Numbered from the stretch's first letter, positions 18,736 through 26,804 are shown. The stretch is 39,784 nucleotides of DNA from Verrucomicrobiaceae bacterium (GCA_016795465.1 JAEUHK010000045.1:1-39784); one strand, 5' to 3'. Translations and numbers: made by a program. Notes: generated from the letters alone by a model not told the origin.

Positions 18736-20462
18736 CACGCTTTACGAACGGTGAGCAATTTGACCTTTTCTTCGAGAGCCTTGACGAGCGCATCGAAAGG
18801 GTCGCGGGTCGCTTTCTGAAGCGCCAGCTTTGGTGAAGCGGCCACTGCCGCGGCGATCTTCGCTTTAACGGCTGCTTTGGTTGCGTCATCCCAATCCTGG
18901 CCCTGCGCCTTGAAACATTCGCCAACCCGATCCGACCACTTTCTTCTCCCTCTCATAAGCGGCTTGACCAAATCAACGCCGAACACCGCCTTCACAATCG
19001 GCTCGCAGAACGTCAAAGAATAAAAGTCCTCAAACTCGGACTCGTCCTTTCCGCGACACATTGCATATTTGACGTCGGCTTTGGACAAGACTCGGTCGGC
19101 CAGCGCTTTCTCAACGGCTGTTTTTCCGGCAACATCATAGTCGACAAAAACAAACGCGGAACAAAGCGCTGTGCGAATTAGGTTGAGTTTGAAAGTGAGA
19201 TTTGAACTCCCGTGCAACGGGTCGATTGCGAGCACCCCATTGGTGAGGGCTCCACGAAGCGTTTTCGAGTGATGCTTCAACAGTGACTCCAAAGCGAGGC
19301 GGTCGTCCTCGCCTTCTACCACAAGCACAATCTCCGCATGACGAAGATTGTCAGAGGGCCGGACACCGAGCATTTCACGAATTTGCTCCGTAGTCTCAGC
19401 GGGGGATGCGTTGTTAGCCGAAACCAGAATGTTTGTTCCGATGTGTTCTCGATTTACGAAAACAGGGTTGTGCGTCGTGATGATGACTTGATTGTTTGCC
19501 GCAATTTCGTTCAGCACATTTCGCAGCTGATGAATCGCCTTTGAATGGAGATGCGTTTCCGGTTCTTCAACAGCAAGGATTATCCGGCGTTTGCCTGCAC
19601 TGCGAAGGGCGGCATGGCGCATGAGGCTCATCGCAGCCAAGCTTTGGATGCCGTCGCCTTTCTGCTTCAAATCTGTCTCAGTGCCGTCGTTGACGATAAT
19701 GCTACATGCCTGACGGATCGCTTCCTCTTGCTCTCTTTCTCCCAGTTTAAGCCGCACGCGTTTCACGGATGGTAAGAAAACGCTGAGAGTTTCAGTGACC
19801 GCTTTGGAGAGCTGCGACAAGACCGGTTTCTCGATTGCTTGAATCGCCTTCATCGCATCCCGATAGGTCTTTTTCGATTCCAAGGCTTTGAGCTCTCGGC
19901 GAACGATTCCATAGACTATCTCTTGAGCCGACTCGGCGGTCCGAACTGATGGGATATATTGCGGAGTCAAAGTCTGCCCGACTAATCGGCAGGCATAACG
20001 AAAGTGTTGCGGAGCAATTGGAGTTTGACCCTCATCACGAGCGATCAGGTTCCATTCTGAGGCGGTGCATCGAATTTCGAAAGACAACAGTCCTTCTAGG
20101 TTGCGCCCTATCGTTGCTGCCATTTTCTTTCCCTCACTGGCAGTCAGTTGAAACTCGGTAACGAAAACCGTCGCTCCATCCGGATTGGCTTCCTGGAACG
20201 CCAAAGGAAAGTCCATCTCCCAACTAAACAATCGTTTGGTCGAGCCCAGCGATCTCAATCGAATGCTGTCACCTCTCGCCGGTGGGGCGAATCGTTGGTC
20301 GAACCTCGGAATCATCTTCAGCGCGGCCACCAGAGCTCTGAGGATGTTTGATTTTCCTTCGTTGTTCGGCCCGACCAGCGTGGTCAGGCTTTTCCCGAGC
20401 ACAAGCCGATGTGACTGGCGAATGCTGCGATAGTTCTCAAGCCTGAATGCAATGAGTTTCAT
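18735..20462 (-). CDS. OLD-family ATPase with TOPRIM nuclease domain, embedded in the hsd operon
   Basis: This 575-residue protein combines an ABC-type ATPase with a C-terminal TOPRIM nuclease, as in OLD (overcoming lysogenization defect) proteins. Visible parts: Walker [10 protein letters not shown] (31-39), signature-like [11 protein letters not shown] (268-278), Walker [16 protein letters not shown] (293-307) and switch His in VIITTHNP (His331). TOPRIM acidic residues are in VVEGEDDR (Glu383, Asp386) and [10 protein letters not shown] (Asp441, Asp443). All look intact. Starts and stops overlap both neighbours (ATGA with hsdS2, TGATG with hsdR), so it is made with the restriction complex. 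It is lower in GC than hsdR in stretches compared (28 of 60 at 19501-19560; 40 of 60 at 16261-16320), suggesting separate acquisition. A second anti-phage activity or a guard of the restriction system is inference. Confidence 0.92.
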
Positions 20463-21820
20463 AAAGTAGGGGCAATAGCCACCTCCCCGCTCAGCAGCTT
20501 CGGCAGAAGCGTGTCGCGCAGGGTGGCGAGGGTGCGGGATTGATGGAGGTTGGCGGTGATTTGGGCGTAGAGCGGCGCGACTTTGGCGGTGAAGGCGGCC
20601 ATGAGTTCCTTCGGCGGCAGCACAACGGGGATGGGGCGGAAGTTCTGTTTACTGATTTCGGCGAAGGTGGTGCCGGTGGCGCGGCTTTCAATCTCGGCCA
20701 TGTTCGTCTGGCACCAGTTCAGCATGAAGAAGTTTGAGGCACGGTCATTGCACTTCAGCGCGATGAAGCCCTGATTGATGGCGACGGGCATCGCGGCGAT
20801 GGCGAGGTAGCCGACGGGAGCGCGGGAGGAAAGCAGCAGCGTTCCGGCGGGAAGCAGGCCGGAGGAAATCTTGGCGATGCCGGCGTCGGTGAGCTTGCGG
20901 TCGGTGTCGAGAAGGACAGGCGCTTGGAGCGAGGAGAAGTCCTTTGGCGTCGTCCAGTGGTGCGTGCCGCCTTCCCAATACTTCGGCTCGGCAGTGCTCG
21001 GCGTTCCGCCGCCGACGCAATCGACGACTTCGCCAACAGGCTGAACGGTCCAGCCTTTCGGGATGTGACCGGCCTCGGAGTCTTGGAACGAGTCGGGGAA
21101 GAGGGCGGCGGTGGCGGGGTCGAGGCCCGCCTTCGCCAAGGCTTCGGCGGGTAAACCGGCGGGGTTGTCCTTTGTGGGGCGGACTTGTCCGCCGTAGCTC
21201 AAGCGAAGGCGGACGGGGTCGAAATCCACGAACCAGCTCTGGAACAGCGCCCGCGCCATCGCCTCCAGCGTCGCGTTCATCCGCCGGTTCAACTCGATCT
21301 TGTCGTCCAGCGCCCCAAGCACCGCCGCGATGGCTTTTTGCTCGGCGAGGGGTGGGAGGTTAATCTCGATGGACTCGATGACGCTCCGTTTGGCGATGTT
21401 GACCTGAACGCTGCCGGTCGAAACCGAAACCAGCGAATGGAACCCTGCTGGCGAAGACAGGATGTAGAACAAGAATGTCGGGTCGATGCGCGCCGTATCG
21501 GGGCGCAGTATCAACAGCGCCTGACTAATTACCCCAATCGGGTCGCCATCACGGATGACCGAAACTCTGCCGAGAGTTCCGGAGCAACTAATAATGAGGT
21601 CATTTGGTTGGACCGTGAAGCGGGCCAACTCTCGGTATTTCTCTTTGCCGATAAAGAATCGAAATTCTCGCGTGCTGTAGATAGCGTGCTGCTGCTCGTA
21701 AACCGGAACGCCTTCGGACAAAAGCTCGCCGCGTTTCAGGGCCGAGCCAAACGGACCACGAATGTATCCTTTTGGGCCGAGGACTTCACCAAGCGTTGCT
21801 GTTGGCCATTCACCCGCCAT
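20459..21820 (-). CDS. hsdS: Type I restriction-modification specificity subunit, second copy
   Basis: This complete 453-residue HsdS has two recognition domains, about 1-150 and 250-400. Each is followed by a conserved helix: [20 protein letters not shown] in the centre and [20 protein letters not shown] at the end. The second domain begins at HIPKGW. Start ATG 21820 overlaps hsdM2 by 11 bp, exactly as in the first system. Between FDPVR and [10 protein letters not shown], about 28 residues ([15 protein letters not shown]... AEALAKAG) are encoded by two palindromes (around 21179-21194 and 21126-21151). This is the linker joining the two halves, where length changes can alter target spacing. 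The target is unknown. Confidence 0.95.
   Translation of the reverse strand: MAGEWPTATLGEVLGPKGYIRGPFGSALKRGELLSEGVPVYEQQHAIYSTREFRFFIGKEKYRELARFTVQPNDLIISCSGTLGRVSVIRDGDPIGVISQALLILRPDTARIDPTFLFYILSSPAGFHSLVSVSTGSVQVNIAKRSVIESIEINLPPLAEQKAIAAVLGALDDKIELNRRMNATLEAMARALFQSWFVDFDPVRLRLSYGGQVRPTKDNPAGLPAEALAKAGLDPATAALFPDSFQDSEAGHIPKGWTVQPVGEVVDCVGGGTPSTAEPKYWEGGTHHWTTPKDFSSLQAPVLLDTDRKLTDAGIAKISSGLLPAGTLLLSSRAPVGYLAIAAMPVAINQGFIALKCNDRASNFFMLNWCQTNMAEIESRATGTTFAEISKQNFRPIPVVLPPKELMAAFTAKVAPLYAQITANLHQSRTLATLRDTLLPKLLSGEVAIAPTL
21126..21218. repeat. Palindromic elements inside hsdS2 linker
   Basis: CCCGCCTTCGCCAAGGCTTC followed by GGCGGG (21126-21151) is an imperfect palindrome related to the hsdM1/hsdR element. 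GGCGGACTTGTCCGCC lies at 21179-21194, and CGTAGCTCAAGCGAAGGCGG follows. All are translated in the linker between the two recognition domains. Confidence 0.7.
21218..21357. repeat. 140-bp exact repeat shared by hsdS1 and hsdS2
   Basis: Bases 21218-21357 are identical, in the same orientation, to bases 1-140. Identity stops abruptly at the 3' end of the recognition domain 1 coding region on the high-coordinate side. How far it continues on the other side of hsdS1 cannot be seen. Confidence 0.95.
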
Positions 21821-23444
21821 AACCCAGCCCCCTCAGGTTTGCTTTGATGGCCTGCTCCAGTTTCGCGGACTCGGCGAACTGGGCGTGCAGTTCGGCGACG
21901 AGGCGCGGCATCTTTTCCTCGAAGGGTTCGCCGTCGTCTTCGACTTCCTCGGCGCCGACGTAGCGGCCGGGCGTGAGGACGTGGCCGTGCGCGGCGATTT
22001 CGGCGGTGGTGGCGGATTTGCAGAAGCCGGGGATGTCGGCGTATTCGAGGCATTCATACATCCGGCCCGCCTTCTTGCCTTCCTTGGCGCGGAGTTCCTC
22101 ATCGTGCTTCCAGTTGTGGTAGGTGGAGACGATCTTTTCGATGTCGGCATCGGTGAGCTCGCGATGCACGCGGTCGATGAGCGTGCCCATCTTGCGGGCG
22201 TCGATGAAGAGGGTTTCGCGTTTGCGGGCGCGGATGAACTCTTTTTCCCCTGAGGCGGACAGGAGTGTCCGCGCTCCCTTCGACTTCGTGAGGAACCAGA
22301 GGCAGACGGGAATCTGCGTGCTGTAGAAGAGCTGGCCGGGGAGGGCGACCATGCAATCCACGAGATCGGCCTCGATGAGGGCTTTGCGAATCTCTCCCTC
22401 GCCGGACTGGTTCGACGACATGCTGCCATTGGCGAGGACGAAGCCGGCCATGCCTTGCGGGGCGAGGTGGTGGATGAAGTGCTGCACCCAGGCGAAGTTG
22501 GCATTCCCCTTCGGTGGGACGCCATACTGCCAGCGCACGTCGTCGTCCTTCCGGAACCAGTCGCTGTCATTGAAGGGTGGATTCGCGAGAACGTAGTCGG
22601 CGCGGAGGTCGGGGTGCTGGTCCACGCGGAAGGTGTCGGCATGCTCCTTGCCAAAGTCCGCCTCGATGCCGCGCAGGGCGAGGTTCATGATGGCGAGACG
22701 GCGGGTGGTGGGATTGCTCTCCTGACCGTAGATGGAGATGTCCCCGAGCTTTCCGCCGTGGCTTTCCACGAACTTCTCCGACTGCACGAACATGCCGCCG
22801 GAGCCGCAGGCGGGGTCGTAGATGCGTCCTTTGTAAGGCGCGAGCATCTCGACCAGCAGGCGCACGACGCAGGAGGGCGTGTAGAACTGCCCGCCGTTCT
22901 TCCCCTCCGCGCTGGCGAACTGGGTGAGGAAGTATTCGAACACGCGGCCCAGCACGTCCTTGGACCGGCTGGCGACATCGGCCAACTGGATGCTGCCGAT
23001 GAGGTCGATCAGCTCGCCGAGGCGGTGCTTGTCGAGGTCCGGGCGGCCGTAGTTTTTGTTCAGCGCGCCTTTGAGGCGGGGATTGTCCCGCTCCAGCGCA
23101 TCCATGGCATCATCCACGATCTTGCCGATGGTGGGGAGCTTCGCGTTTGCCTGAAGGTGCGACCAGCGGGCATTGGCGGGCACCCAGAAGACATTCTCGG
23201 CGCGATACTCGTCCGGGTCCTCCGGATTCGCCCCGGCGTATTCGCCTTCACCGGCCTGGAGCTTCGCGTGGTGCTCCGCGAAGCTGTCGGAGATGTATTT
23301 GAGGAAGATGAGCCCGAGGACGACGTGCTTGTATTCCGCCGCGTCCATGTTGTTGCGGAGCTTGTCGGCGGCGAGCCAGAGCTTCGCCTCAAAGCCGAGG
23401 TTGGCGGTGGAGTCGGCGGGTTTGCTGGATGCTTTTCGGGCCAT
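21810..23444 (-). CDS. hsdM: Type I restriction-modification DNA methyltransferase subunit, second copy
   Basis: This 544-residue HsdM heads the second system. Motif I DPACGSGG is at 210-217 and the catalytic NPPF at 288-291. It is nearly the same as the first HsdM over most of its length but lacks about nine residues near 155-165. It differs sharply at 389-402, where [13 protein letters not shown] is encoded by the palindrome GCGGACAGGAGTGTCCGC (22255-22272). The first HsdM carries a different palindrome at the equivalent position. ATG 23444 is preceded by a 6-bp inverted repeat CTATCC/GGATAG (23457-23475), a possible control site. It is the first gene of the operon hsdM-hsdS-ATPase-hsdR. 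Confidence 0.97.
   Translation of the reverse strand: MARKASSKPADSTANLGFEAKLWLAADKLRNNMDAAEYKHVVLGLIFLKYISDSFAEHHAKLQAGEGEYAGANPEDPDEYRAENVFWVPANARWSHLQANAKLPTIGKIVDDAMDALERDNPRLKGALNKNYGRPDLDKHRLGELIDLIGSIQLADVASRSKDVLGRVFEYFLTQFASAEGKNGGQFYTPSCVVRLLVEMLAPYKGRIYDPACGSGGMFVQSEKFVESHGGKLGDISIYGQESNPTTRRLAIMNLALRGIEADFGKEHADTFRVDQHPDLRADYVLANPPFNDSDWFRKDDDVRWQYGVPPKGNANFAWVQHFIHHLAPQGMAGFVLANGSMSSNQSGEGEIRKALIEADLVDCMVALPGQLFYSTQIPVCLWFLTKSKGARTLLSASGEKEFIRARKRETLFIDARKMGTLIDRVHRELTDADIEKIVSTYHNWKHDEELRAKEGKKAGRMYECLEYADIPGFCKSATTAEIAAHGHVLTPGRYVGAEEVEDDGEPFEEKMPRLVAELHAQFAESAKLEQAIKANLRGLGYGG
22255..22272. repeat. In-frame palindrome inside hsdM2
   Basis: GCGGAC and GTCCGC flank AGGAGT. It lies in the same loop (after PVCLWFL) that carries an unrelated palindrome in hsdM1. 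Confidence 0.7.
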
Positions 23445-23555
23445 GCGGGAGTTTCCCTATCCAAGCAGGGGATAGCATGGATGGCAAGCGGCGGACCGAA
23501 GACAGACGAAGAGAAGACGAGGAGACCATGACGCATGAGGAATGGCGAATGAGGA

Positions 23556-23756
23556 GGTTCTTGGTTCGTTGTTCTCGGTTCTCTGTGCTCGGTTCGCGGT
23601 TCGCGGATGGTTTGAGGCACGCGGTGCGTCAGGGGCGACGGCAGGTCTGATGGTCTTGTTGGAACGCGAATGCCAAGCCGAAGGGTAACGAATGGCCACG
23701 AAGAACGAAGAACGAAGAACGAAGAACCAAGAACCAAGAACCAAGAACCAAGAACA
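23556..23756. repeat. Inverted pair of heptamer arrays, AAGAACC type
   Basis: The left arm (23556-23604) is seven 7-bp units read on plus as GGTTCTT, GGTTCGT, TGTTCTC, GGTTCTC, TGTGCTC, GGTTCGC and GGTTCGC. The right arm (23701-23756) is eight units on the opposite strand sense: AAGAACG three times, AAGAACC four times, AAGAACA. A 96-bp spacer separates them. The first 20 bases of the left arm recur exactly at 26116. Confidence 0.9.
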
Positions 23757-23764
23757 AACAACTG

Positions 23765-23780
23765 CGGGCACAAGTGCCCG
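23765..23780. repeat. Short palindrome CGGGCAC-AA-GTGCCCG
   Basis: This perfect 7-bp stem with a 2-base loop lies 8 bp after the heptamer array. It resembles the CACTTG-core palindromes at 26861-26914 and 21179-21194. No T-run follows on either strand. Confidence 0.5.
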
Positions 23781-23846
23781 ATCCCAAACACCTCTTGCCA
23801 AAAAGAGCGATTTTGGTTTTAATCCGCGTCCCTAACGCGCGATGTC

Positions 23847-24272
23847 ATGAAGCCAACCGGTTTTTCTGGCAAACCCCGGACCAAGAGCCGGGTGGTGCGA
23901 CGGCATTGGCGGGAAGCGCACTGCGGCGTGCCGCTTAACGATATGCCGCGGGCGCTGGGCTGGATGCTGGAGCAACTGCGGCGGCGCAAGGGCCTCTCCG
24001 CCGCGTGGGTGGCGCGGCGCACCGGCCTGGGCGACCAGACGGTGCGCGACATCGAGAAAGGGCACTTTTCCCGCTACGCCTACCTGCACGCGGATGCCAT
24101 GGCCCGCGCGGTGCACGGCTGCCTGCAACGCGTGCTCGATCTGCTGCAGCATTTCCTGTGGCATGATTACCTGCGGGAGAAGCGACTGCACGGGCAGGAG
24201 CCCGGCTGGCAGTATGCTTACCCGTGGAGCAAGAACCGCGCCACGCCGCCGCACCTGCGGCAGCCGGCCTGA
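23847..24272 (+). CDS. Helix-turn-helix (XRE-like) protein
   Basis: This 141-residue basic protein has a lambda-repressor-like HTH: LEQLRRRKGLSAAWVARRTG, then LGDQTVRDIEKGH with the typical second and third helices. Flanking regions rich in Arg, His and Trp (VVRRHWREAHCG; FLWHDYLREKRLHG) are not recognised. It is the first of four plus-strand genes ending with a collagen-like protein and is the natural candidate to regulate them, which is inference. Spacing to the next start is 59 bp. No strong ribosome site precedes ATG 23847. Confidence 0.78.
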   Translation: MKPTGFSGKPRTKSRVVRRHWREAHCGVPLNDMPRALGWMLEQLRRRKGLSAAWVARRTGLGDQTVRDIEKGHFSRYAYLHADAMARAVHGCLQRVLDLLQHFLWHDYLREKRLHGQEPGWQYAYPWSKNRATPPHLRQPA

Positions 24273-24331
24273 ATCAACGCCCGGAACACCGGGGATGCCA
24301 GAACGCGCCCGGCCGTGCACTATCTGCCCCC

Positions 24332-25279
24332 ATGAACGCGACCGCTCCCGCCCTCCGCCGCCTGGCTGGCCCTCTGGCCATGCTGGCAGGCTCAGGCGGC
24401 GAGTTCGCAGGCGGCATCTGCAAGCCGGCAGACCGGTCCAACGGCTTCGCAGGCTCCGCCCGCGAGCTCGCAGACTCGCCCCACACGCTCGCCGACCGGG
24501 CCGACCAACTCGCCGACTCGTCCGACGTCTTCGCAGACCGGGGCTGCCAGCTCGCCGCCTCGCCCCGCACCCTCGCAGACCGGGACCGCGAGCTCGTCGG
24601 GTCGTCCCGCACCTTCGCAGGATCGTCCCGCGAAATGGCCGGCCCCGCCTGCCACCTCGCAGCCCCACCCCGCCAGCCCGCCGAATGCCCCCGCCAGCCC
24701 GCCGACCGAACCGGGAAGCCACCGAAGCAGGTGGTTATCCGTAGGAAAGTGGAACCGTATCCGGGGCATTCCTGCTCCGCGAAAAGGGCCAGGAATGGCC
24801 CTGTTACTTCCCGGCTCTTTCTTCGGCGGCAATACAATGCCGCCCTCCCGAAAGTGGAACAGGTTTTCAACCTGTTGGCCTCCCGTTCAGGGGTCCCGTA
24901 TCCGGGGCATTCCTGCCCCGCTGCACGCCCAAGCTCATCTCGCGGAGCGAGATGGCTACTTTGCTGGCGCGGTTTTCGAGCGCCGAGACTGCCACGGCGG
25001 CAATGCAATGCCGCCCTCCTCTCCCAGTCTCCTCTTTTGATTCGCTCGCGCCTCACGCTCGGCTCACCCTACGGGCTTCGCTGCGCTCAGTCTGTTTGCC
25101 TCTCTTCGTTCGCCCTTCGGGCAGTTTGCCGCTGGCTACCTGCATTTCATTCCGGTTCGCCCGTCGCCACCGGGCTCGGCTCAAAGTCTCCTCTTCTCAA
25201 AGTCTCCCAGTCCCGCGGCGCAGCCGCTCTCTCCCAGTCTCCTCGTCTCAAAGTCTCCCAGTCTCGGAGGTTCGGCTGA
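24332..25279 (+). CDS. Heptapeptide-repeat protein (17 units) with repeat-derived tail
   Basis: No family is recognised. From ATG 24332, residues 11-129 are 17 uninterrupted 7-residue units of form [L/F/M/P]-A-[D/G]-[S/R]-x-x-x, such as LADSPHT, LADRADQ, LADSSDV, FADRGCQ and LADRDRE. Each has one hydrophobic residue plus Ala, so it is not a standard coiled coil with two hydrophobic positions. The register is kept over 357 bp of DNA while the sequence varies, favouring selection on protein. After about residue 140 the frame runs through intergenic-type repeats (palindromes at 24821, 24994; octamer array at 25185) to a stop at 25279. The true end is therefore uncertain: the stop may have been lost. 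It could also be a non-coding 21-bp repeat. Confidence 0.45.
   Translation: MNATAPALRRLAGPLAMLAGSGGEFAGGICKPADRSNGFAGSARELADSPHTLADRADQLADSSDVFADRGCQLAASPRTLADRDRELVGSSRTFAGSSREMAGPACHLAAPPRQPAECPRQPADRTGKPPKQVVIRRKVEPYPGHSCSAKRARNGPVTSRLFLRRQYNAALPKVEQVFNLLASRSGVPYPGHSCPAARPSSSRGARWLLCWRGFRAPRLPRRQCNAALLSQSPLLIRSRLTLGSPYGLRCAQSVCLSSFALRAVCRWLPAFHSGSPVATGLGSKSPLLKVSQSRGAAALSQSPRLKVSQSRRFG
24362..24718. repeat. 21-bp tandem repeat encoding heptapeptides
   Basis: Seventeen diverged 21-bp units, typically beginning CTCGCAGAC or CTCGCCGAC, run without a break and with no change of register. Confidence 0.75.
24821..24848. repeat. GGCGGCAATnCAATGCCGCC palindrome, copy 1
   Basis: CTTCGGCGGCAATACAATGC followed by CGCCCTCC. 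It is one of six copies of the same REP-like element in the window. Confidence 0.8.
24994..25019. repeat. GGCGGCAATnCAATGCCGCC palindrome, copy 2
   Basis: CGGCGGCAATGCAATGCCGC followed by CCTCC; the stem is about 9 bp on each side. Confidence 0.8.
25185..25270. repeat. Octamer array with GCGGCGCAGCCGC palindrome, copy 1
   Basis: 8-bp units GTCTCCTC, TTCTCAAA, GTCTCCCA, GTCTCAAA repeat in register. They are interrupted by GCGGCGCAGCCGC and resume afterwards. A second array with the same units and the same interrupting palindrome is at 27158-27219, so two related composites bracket the last two cassette genes. Confidence 0.75.
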
Positions 25280-25389
25280 TGGCGCTGTGGAGCAGCGGCG
25301 TCACTTGGAATGCTGGAACCCTTTGGGGGCCGGCGGCACCACCGCCGCCGGTTCCCGCCTACACCCACCCACCAACCCATCGAAAGACT

Positions 25390-26103
25390 ATGCCTCGTTA
25401 CTATTTCTATCCTCGTGTCGTGGCGGAACAACCGGCCTGGCACTTCAACTACGCGGATCAACTGGCCGACCTCGGCGTGGGCATCGGCCTGGCACAGGCG
25501 GATGTGACGGCCAGCGTGAACGATTCCCGACACCTGGGCTATGCGCTGGGCGCGTGGCTGAACAGCGTGCGCAACTGCGGCCCCTCCGCCACCAGCCAGG
25601 TGGAGGTGCTGAAATACGGCACGGGCACGGATCCCTTTGTGCTGCCCACCTTCACCCCGCCGCCCCCGCCCGCGGGCCTCACGGCGGTGCTGCCGGGGGC
25701 GCTGGCACGCATCTTCAAGTTTGTGAAGATGATCAAGGGCGCACCGGGCTACACCGAGGCCATCGGCCTGCTGCTGGGCGTGGTGGGCAGCGAGATCCCG
25801 CCGCCCGCGCCGGGCAGCAACCAGCCGCCGCGCATCACCCTGGCCCTGAACCAGACGCCGACGCTGCAGGAGGTGCTGGTGAAATTCATCAAGGACGGCC
25901 ACGAAGGCATCTGGCTGGAGAGCCGCCGCGGCACGGGCACATGGGAGATGCTGAACATCTGCACCAAGAGCCCCTACACCGACAGCCGCCCCCTGCTGAA
26001 CCCCACCCAGGCGGAGATCCGCGAATACCGCGCCATGTTCTGGGACGCCGGCCAGCCCAACGGCGACTGGTGCGACGTGGCGAAGATCACGGTGAGTCCG
26101 TGA
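25390..26103 (+). CDS. Unrecognised 237-residue protein of the collagen-like cassette
   Basis: No named family is recognised. It starts MPRYYFYPRVVAEQPAWHFN at ATG 25390; the frame is open much further upstream only through repeat sequence. The N-terminal half is helical (NYADQLADLGVGIGLAQADV; LGYALGAWLNSVRNCGPSAT). A proline-rich linker (FTPPPPPAGLT) and a second helical part follow. The last 100 residues (EGIWLESRRGTGTWEMLN to EYRAMFWDAGQPNGDWCDVA) look like a beta-sandwich resembling fibronectin type III. There is no signal peptide or membrane span. It stands 116 bp before the collagen-like gene. A structural or surface role shared with that gene is inference. Confidence 0.75.
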   Translation: MPRYYFYPRVVAEQPAWHFNYADQLADLGVGIGLAQADVTASVNDSRHLGYALGAWLNSVRNCGPSATSQVEVLKYGTGTDPFVLPTFTPPPPPAGLTAVLPGALARIFKFVKMIKGAPGYTEAIGLLLGVVGSEIPPPAPGSNQPPRITLALNQTPTLQEVLVKFIKDGHEGIWLESRRGTGTWEMLNICTKSPYTDSRPLLNPTQAEIREYRAMFWDAGQPNGDWCDVAKITVSP

Positions 26104-26115
26104 CGCCTCCGGCGT

Positions 26116-26210
26116 GGTTCTTGGTTCGTTGTTCTTTGTTCTCTGTTCAGGCCAGCCACCGAGCCAAAACCAACTACGAACAAGGAACCACGAACTAGGA
26201 ACTAAGAACA
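26116..26210. repeat. Inverted pair of heptamer arrays before collagen-like gene
   Basis: The left arm (26116-26150) is five units: GGTTCTT, GGTTCGT, TGTTCTT, TGTTCTC, TGTTCAG. The right arm (26176-26210) is five units: ACGAACA, AGGAACC, ACGAACT, AGGAACT, AAGAACA. The spacer is 25 bp. The right arm ends 9 bp before the collagen-like ATG, so the element occupies the place of its ribosome site. Confidence 0.88.
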
Positions 26211-26219
26211 AAAGACGCC

Positions 26220-26693
26220 ATGCCCTTCGATCCCACCTACCCTCAGGAGAACACGCCCATCGACGCTGCGCCGATGCGGGGGCAGCTCAACAGCCTGAAG
26301 GCGCTCATTGATGCCATCCCGGCAGGACCCGTCGGCCCCGAAGGGCCACCCGGACCTGCCGGAGCGGAAGGTCCGGGGGGGCCTGCAGGTCCCGAAGGAC
26401 CGGCCGGTGCGCCGGGTCCCCAGGGTCCCGAGGGGCCGATGGGTCCCTCGGGTGGTCCACCGGGACCGGAGGGGCCGCCCGGCCCCATGGGTCCTGCCGG
26501 TCCTCAAGGTCCACCCGGCGAGGTAACGCAGACGGACCTCAACAACGCCGTGCTGAGCATGCTCAGCCAGAGCAGCAACATCTCCAACAGCGTGGCCACC
26601 TTGAGCCAATCCGCCGACGGCAGCTACAACGCCACCCAGATGCAGGAGGTGATCAACAAGATCGACGAGCTGATCAACGCGCTAAGGCGGTAG
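26220..26693 (+). CDS. Collagen-like protein with C-terminal helical segment
   Basis: This 157-residue protein has a 35-residue head ([20 protein letters not shown]), then 14 Gly-X-Y triplets (36-77), one extra Gly (78), then 8 more triplets (79-102). The C-terminal 55 residues include [20 protein letters not shown] and [17 protein letters not shown], which look like a helical trimerisation segment. A collagen triple helix is the expected fold. There is no signal peptide, so export, if any, must use another route; phage tail fibres also carry such modules. ATG 26220 has no clear ribosome site; a heptamer array ends just before it. It is the last gene of the plus-strand cassette. Confidence 0.88.
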   Translation: MPFDPTYPQENTPIDAAPMRGQLNSLKALIDAIPAGPVGPEGPPGPAGAEGPGGPAGPEGPAGAPGPQGPEGPMGPSGGPPGPEGPPGPMGPAGPQGPPGEVTQTDLNNAVLSMLSQSSNISNSVATLSQSADGSYNATQMQEVINKIDELINALRR

Positions 26694-26710
26694 GGGGCCA
26701 GACGGGCTGC

Positions 26711-26737
26711 GGAGGGCGGCATTGAATTGCCGCCGAA
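26711..26737. repeat. GGCGGCATTGnATTGCCGCC palindrome, copy 3
   Basis: GGAGGGCGGCATTGAATTGC followed by CGCCGAA, opposite in orientation to copies 1 and 2. Confidence 0.8.
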
Positions 26738-26777
26738 GACAAGGAGTGGTGGAGAAATGGAGTGGTGGACGGGGAGC

Positions 26778-26804
26778 GGAGGGCGGCATTGTATTGCCGC
26801 CGAA
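26778..26804. repeat. GGCGGCATTGnATTGCCGCC palindrome, copy 4
   Basis: GGAGGGCGGCATTGTATTGC followed by CGCCGAA. A shared flank (AGACAAGGAGTGGTGGA) follows both copy 3 and copy 4. Confidence 0.8.

Larger units (their letters stand above)
23445..23846. other. Divergent gap between hsdM2 and HTH gene, repeat-filled
   Basis: This 402-bp stretch separates the minus-strand restriction operon from the plus-strand cassette. It holds the inverted heptamer pair (23556-23604 and 23701-23756) and the hairpin CGGGCAC-AA-GTGCCCG (23765-23780). Promoters for both directions must lie here; none was recognised with confidence. Confidence 0.6.

Noticed and set aside
23698..23760. CRISPR array
   Set aside because: The repeats are 7 bp, adjoining, with no unique spacers of regular length and no cas genes in the window.
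23060..23801. Minus-strand open frames rich in the phrase LVLGSWFLVLGS
   Set aside because: They are translations of the AAGAACC heptamer array; the peptide period reflects the 7-bp repeat, not a protein.
24274..25056. Minus-strand frame with ASW/SAR heptapeptides over the heptapeptide-repeat gene
   Set aside because: Any 21-bp repeat gives heptapeptides in all frames; the plus-strand frame has a start after the HTH gene and the same strand as the other cassette genes.
23847..26693. Diversity-generating retroelement or tailed-phage module
   Set aside because: The collagen-like gene suggested a tail fibre, but there is no reverse transcriptase, template repeat, or phage structural gene in the window.
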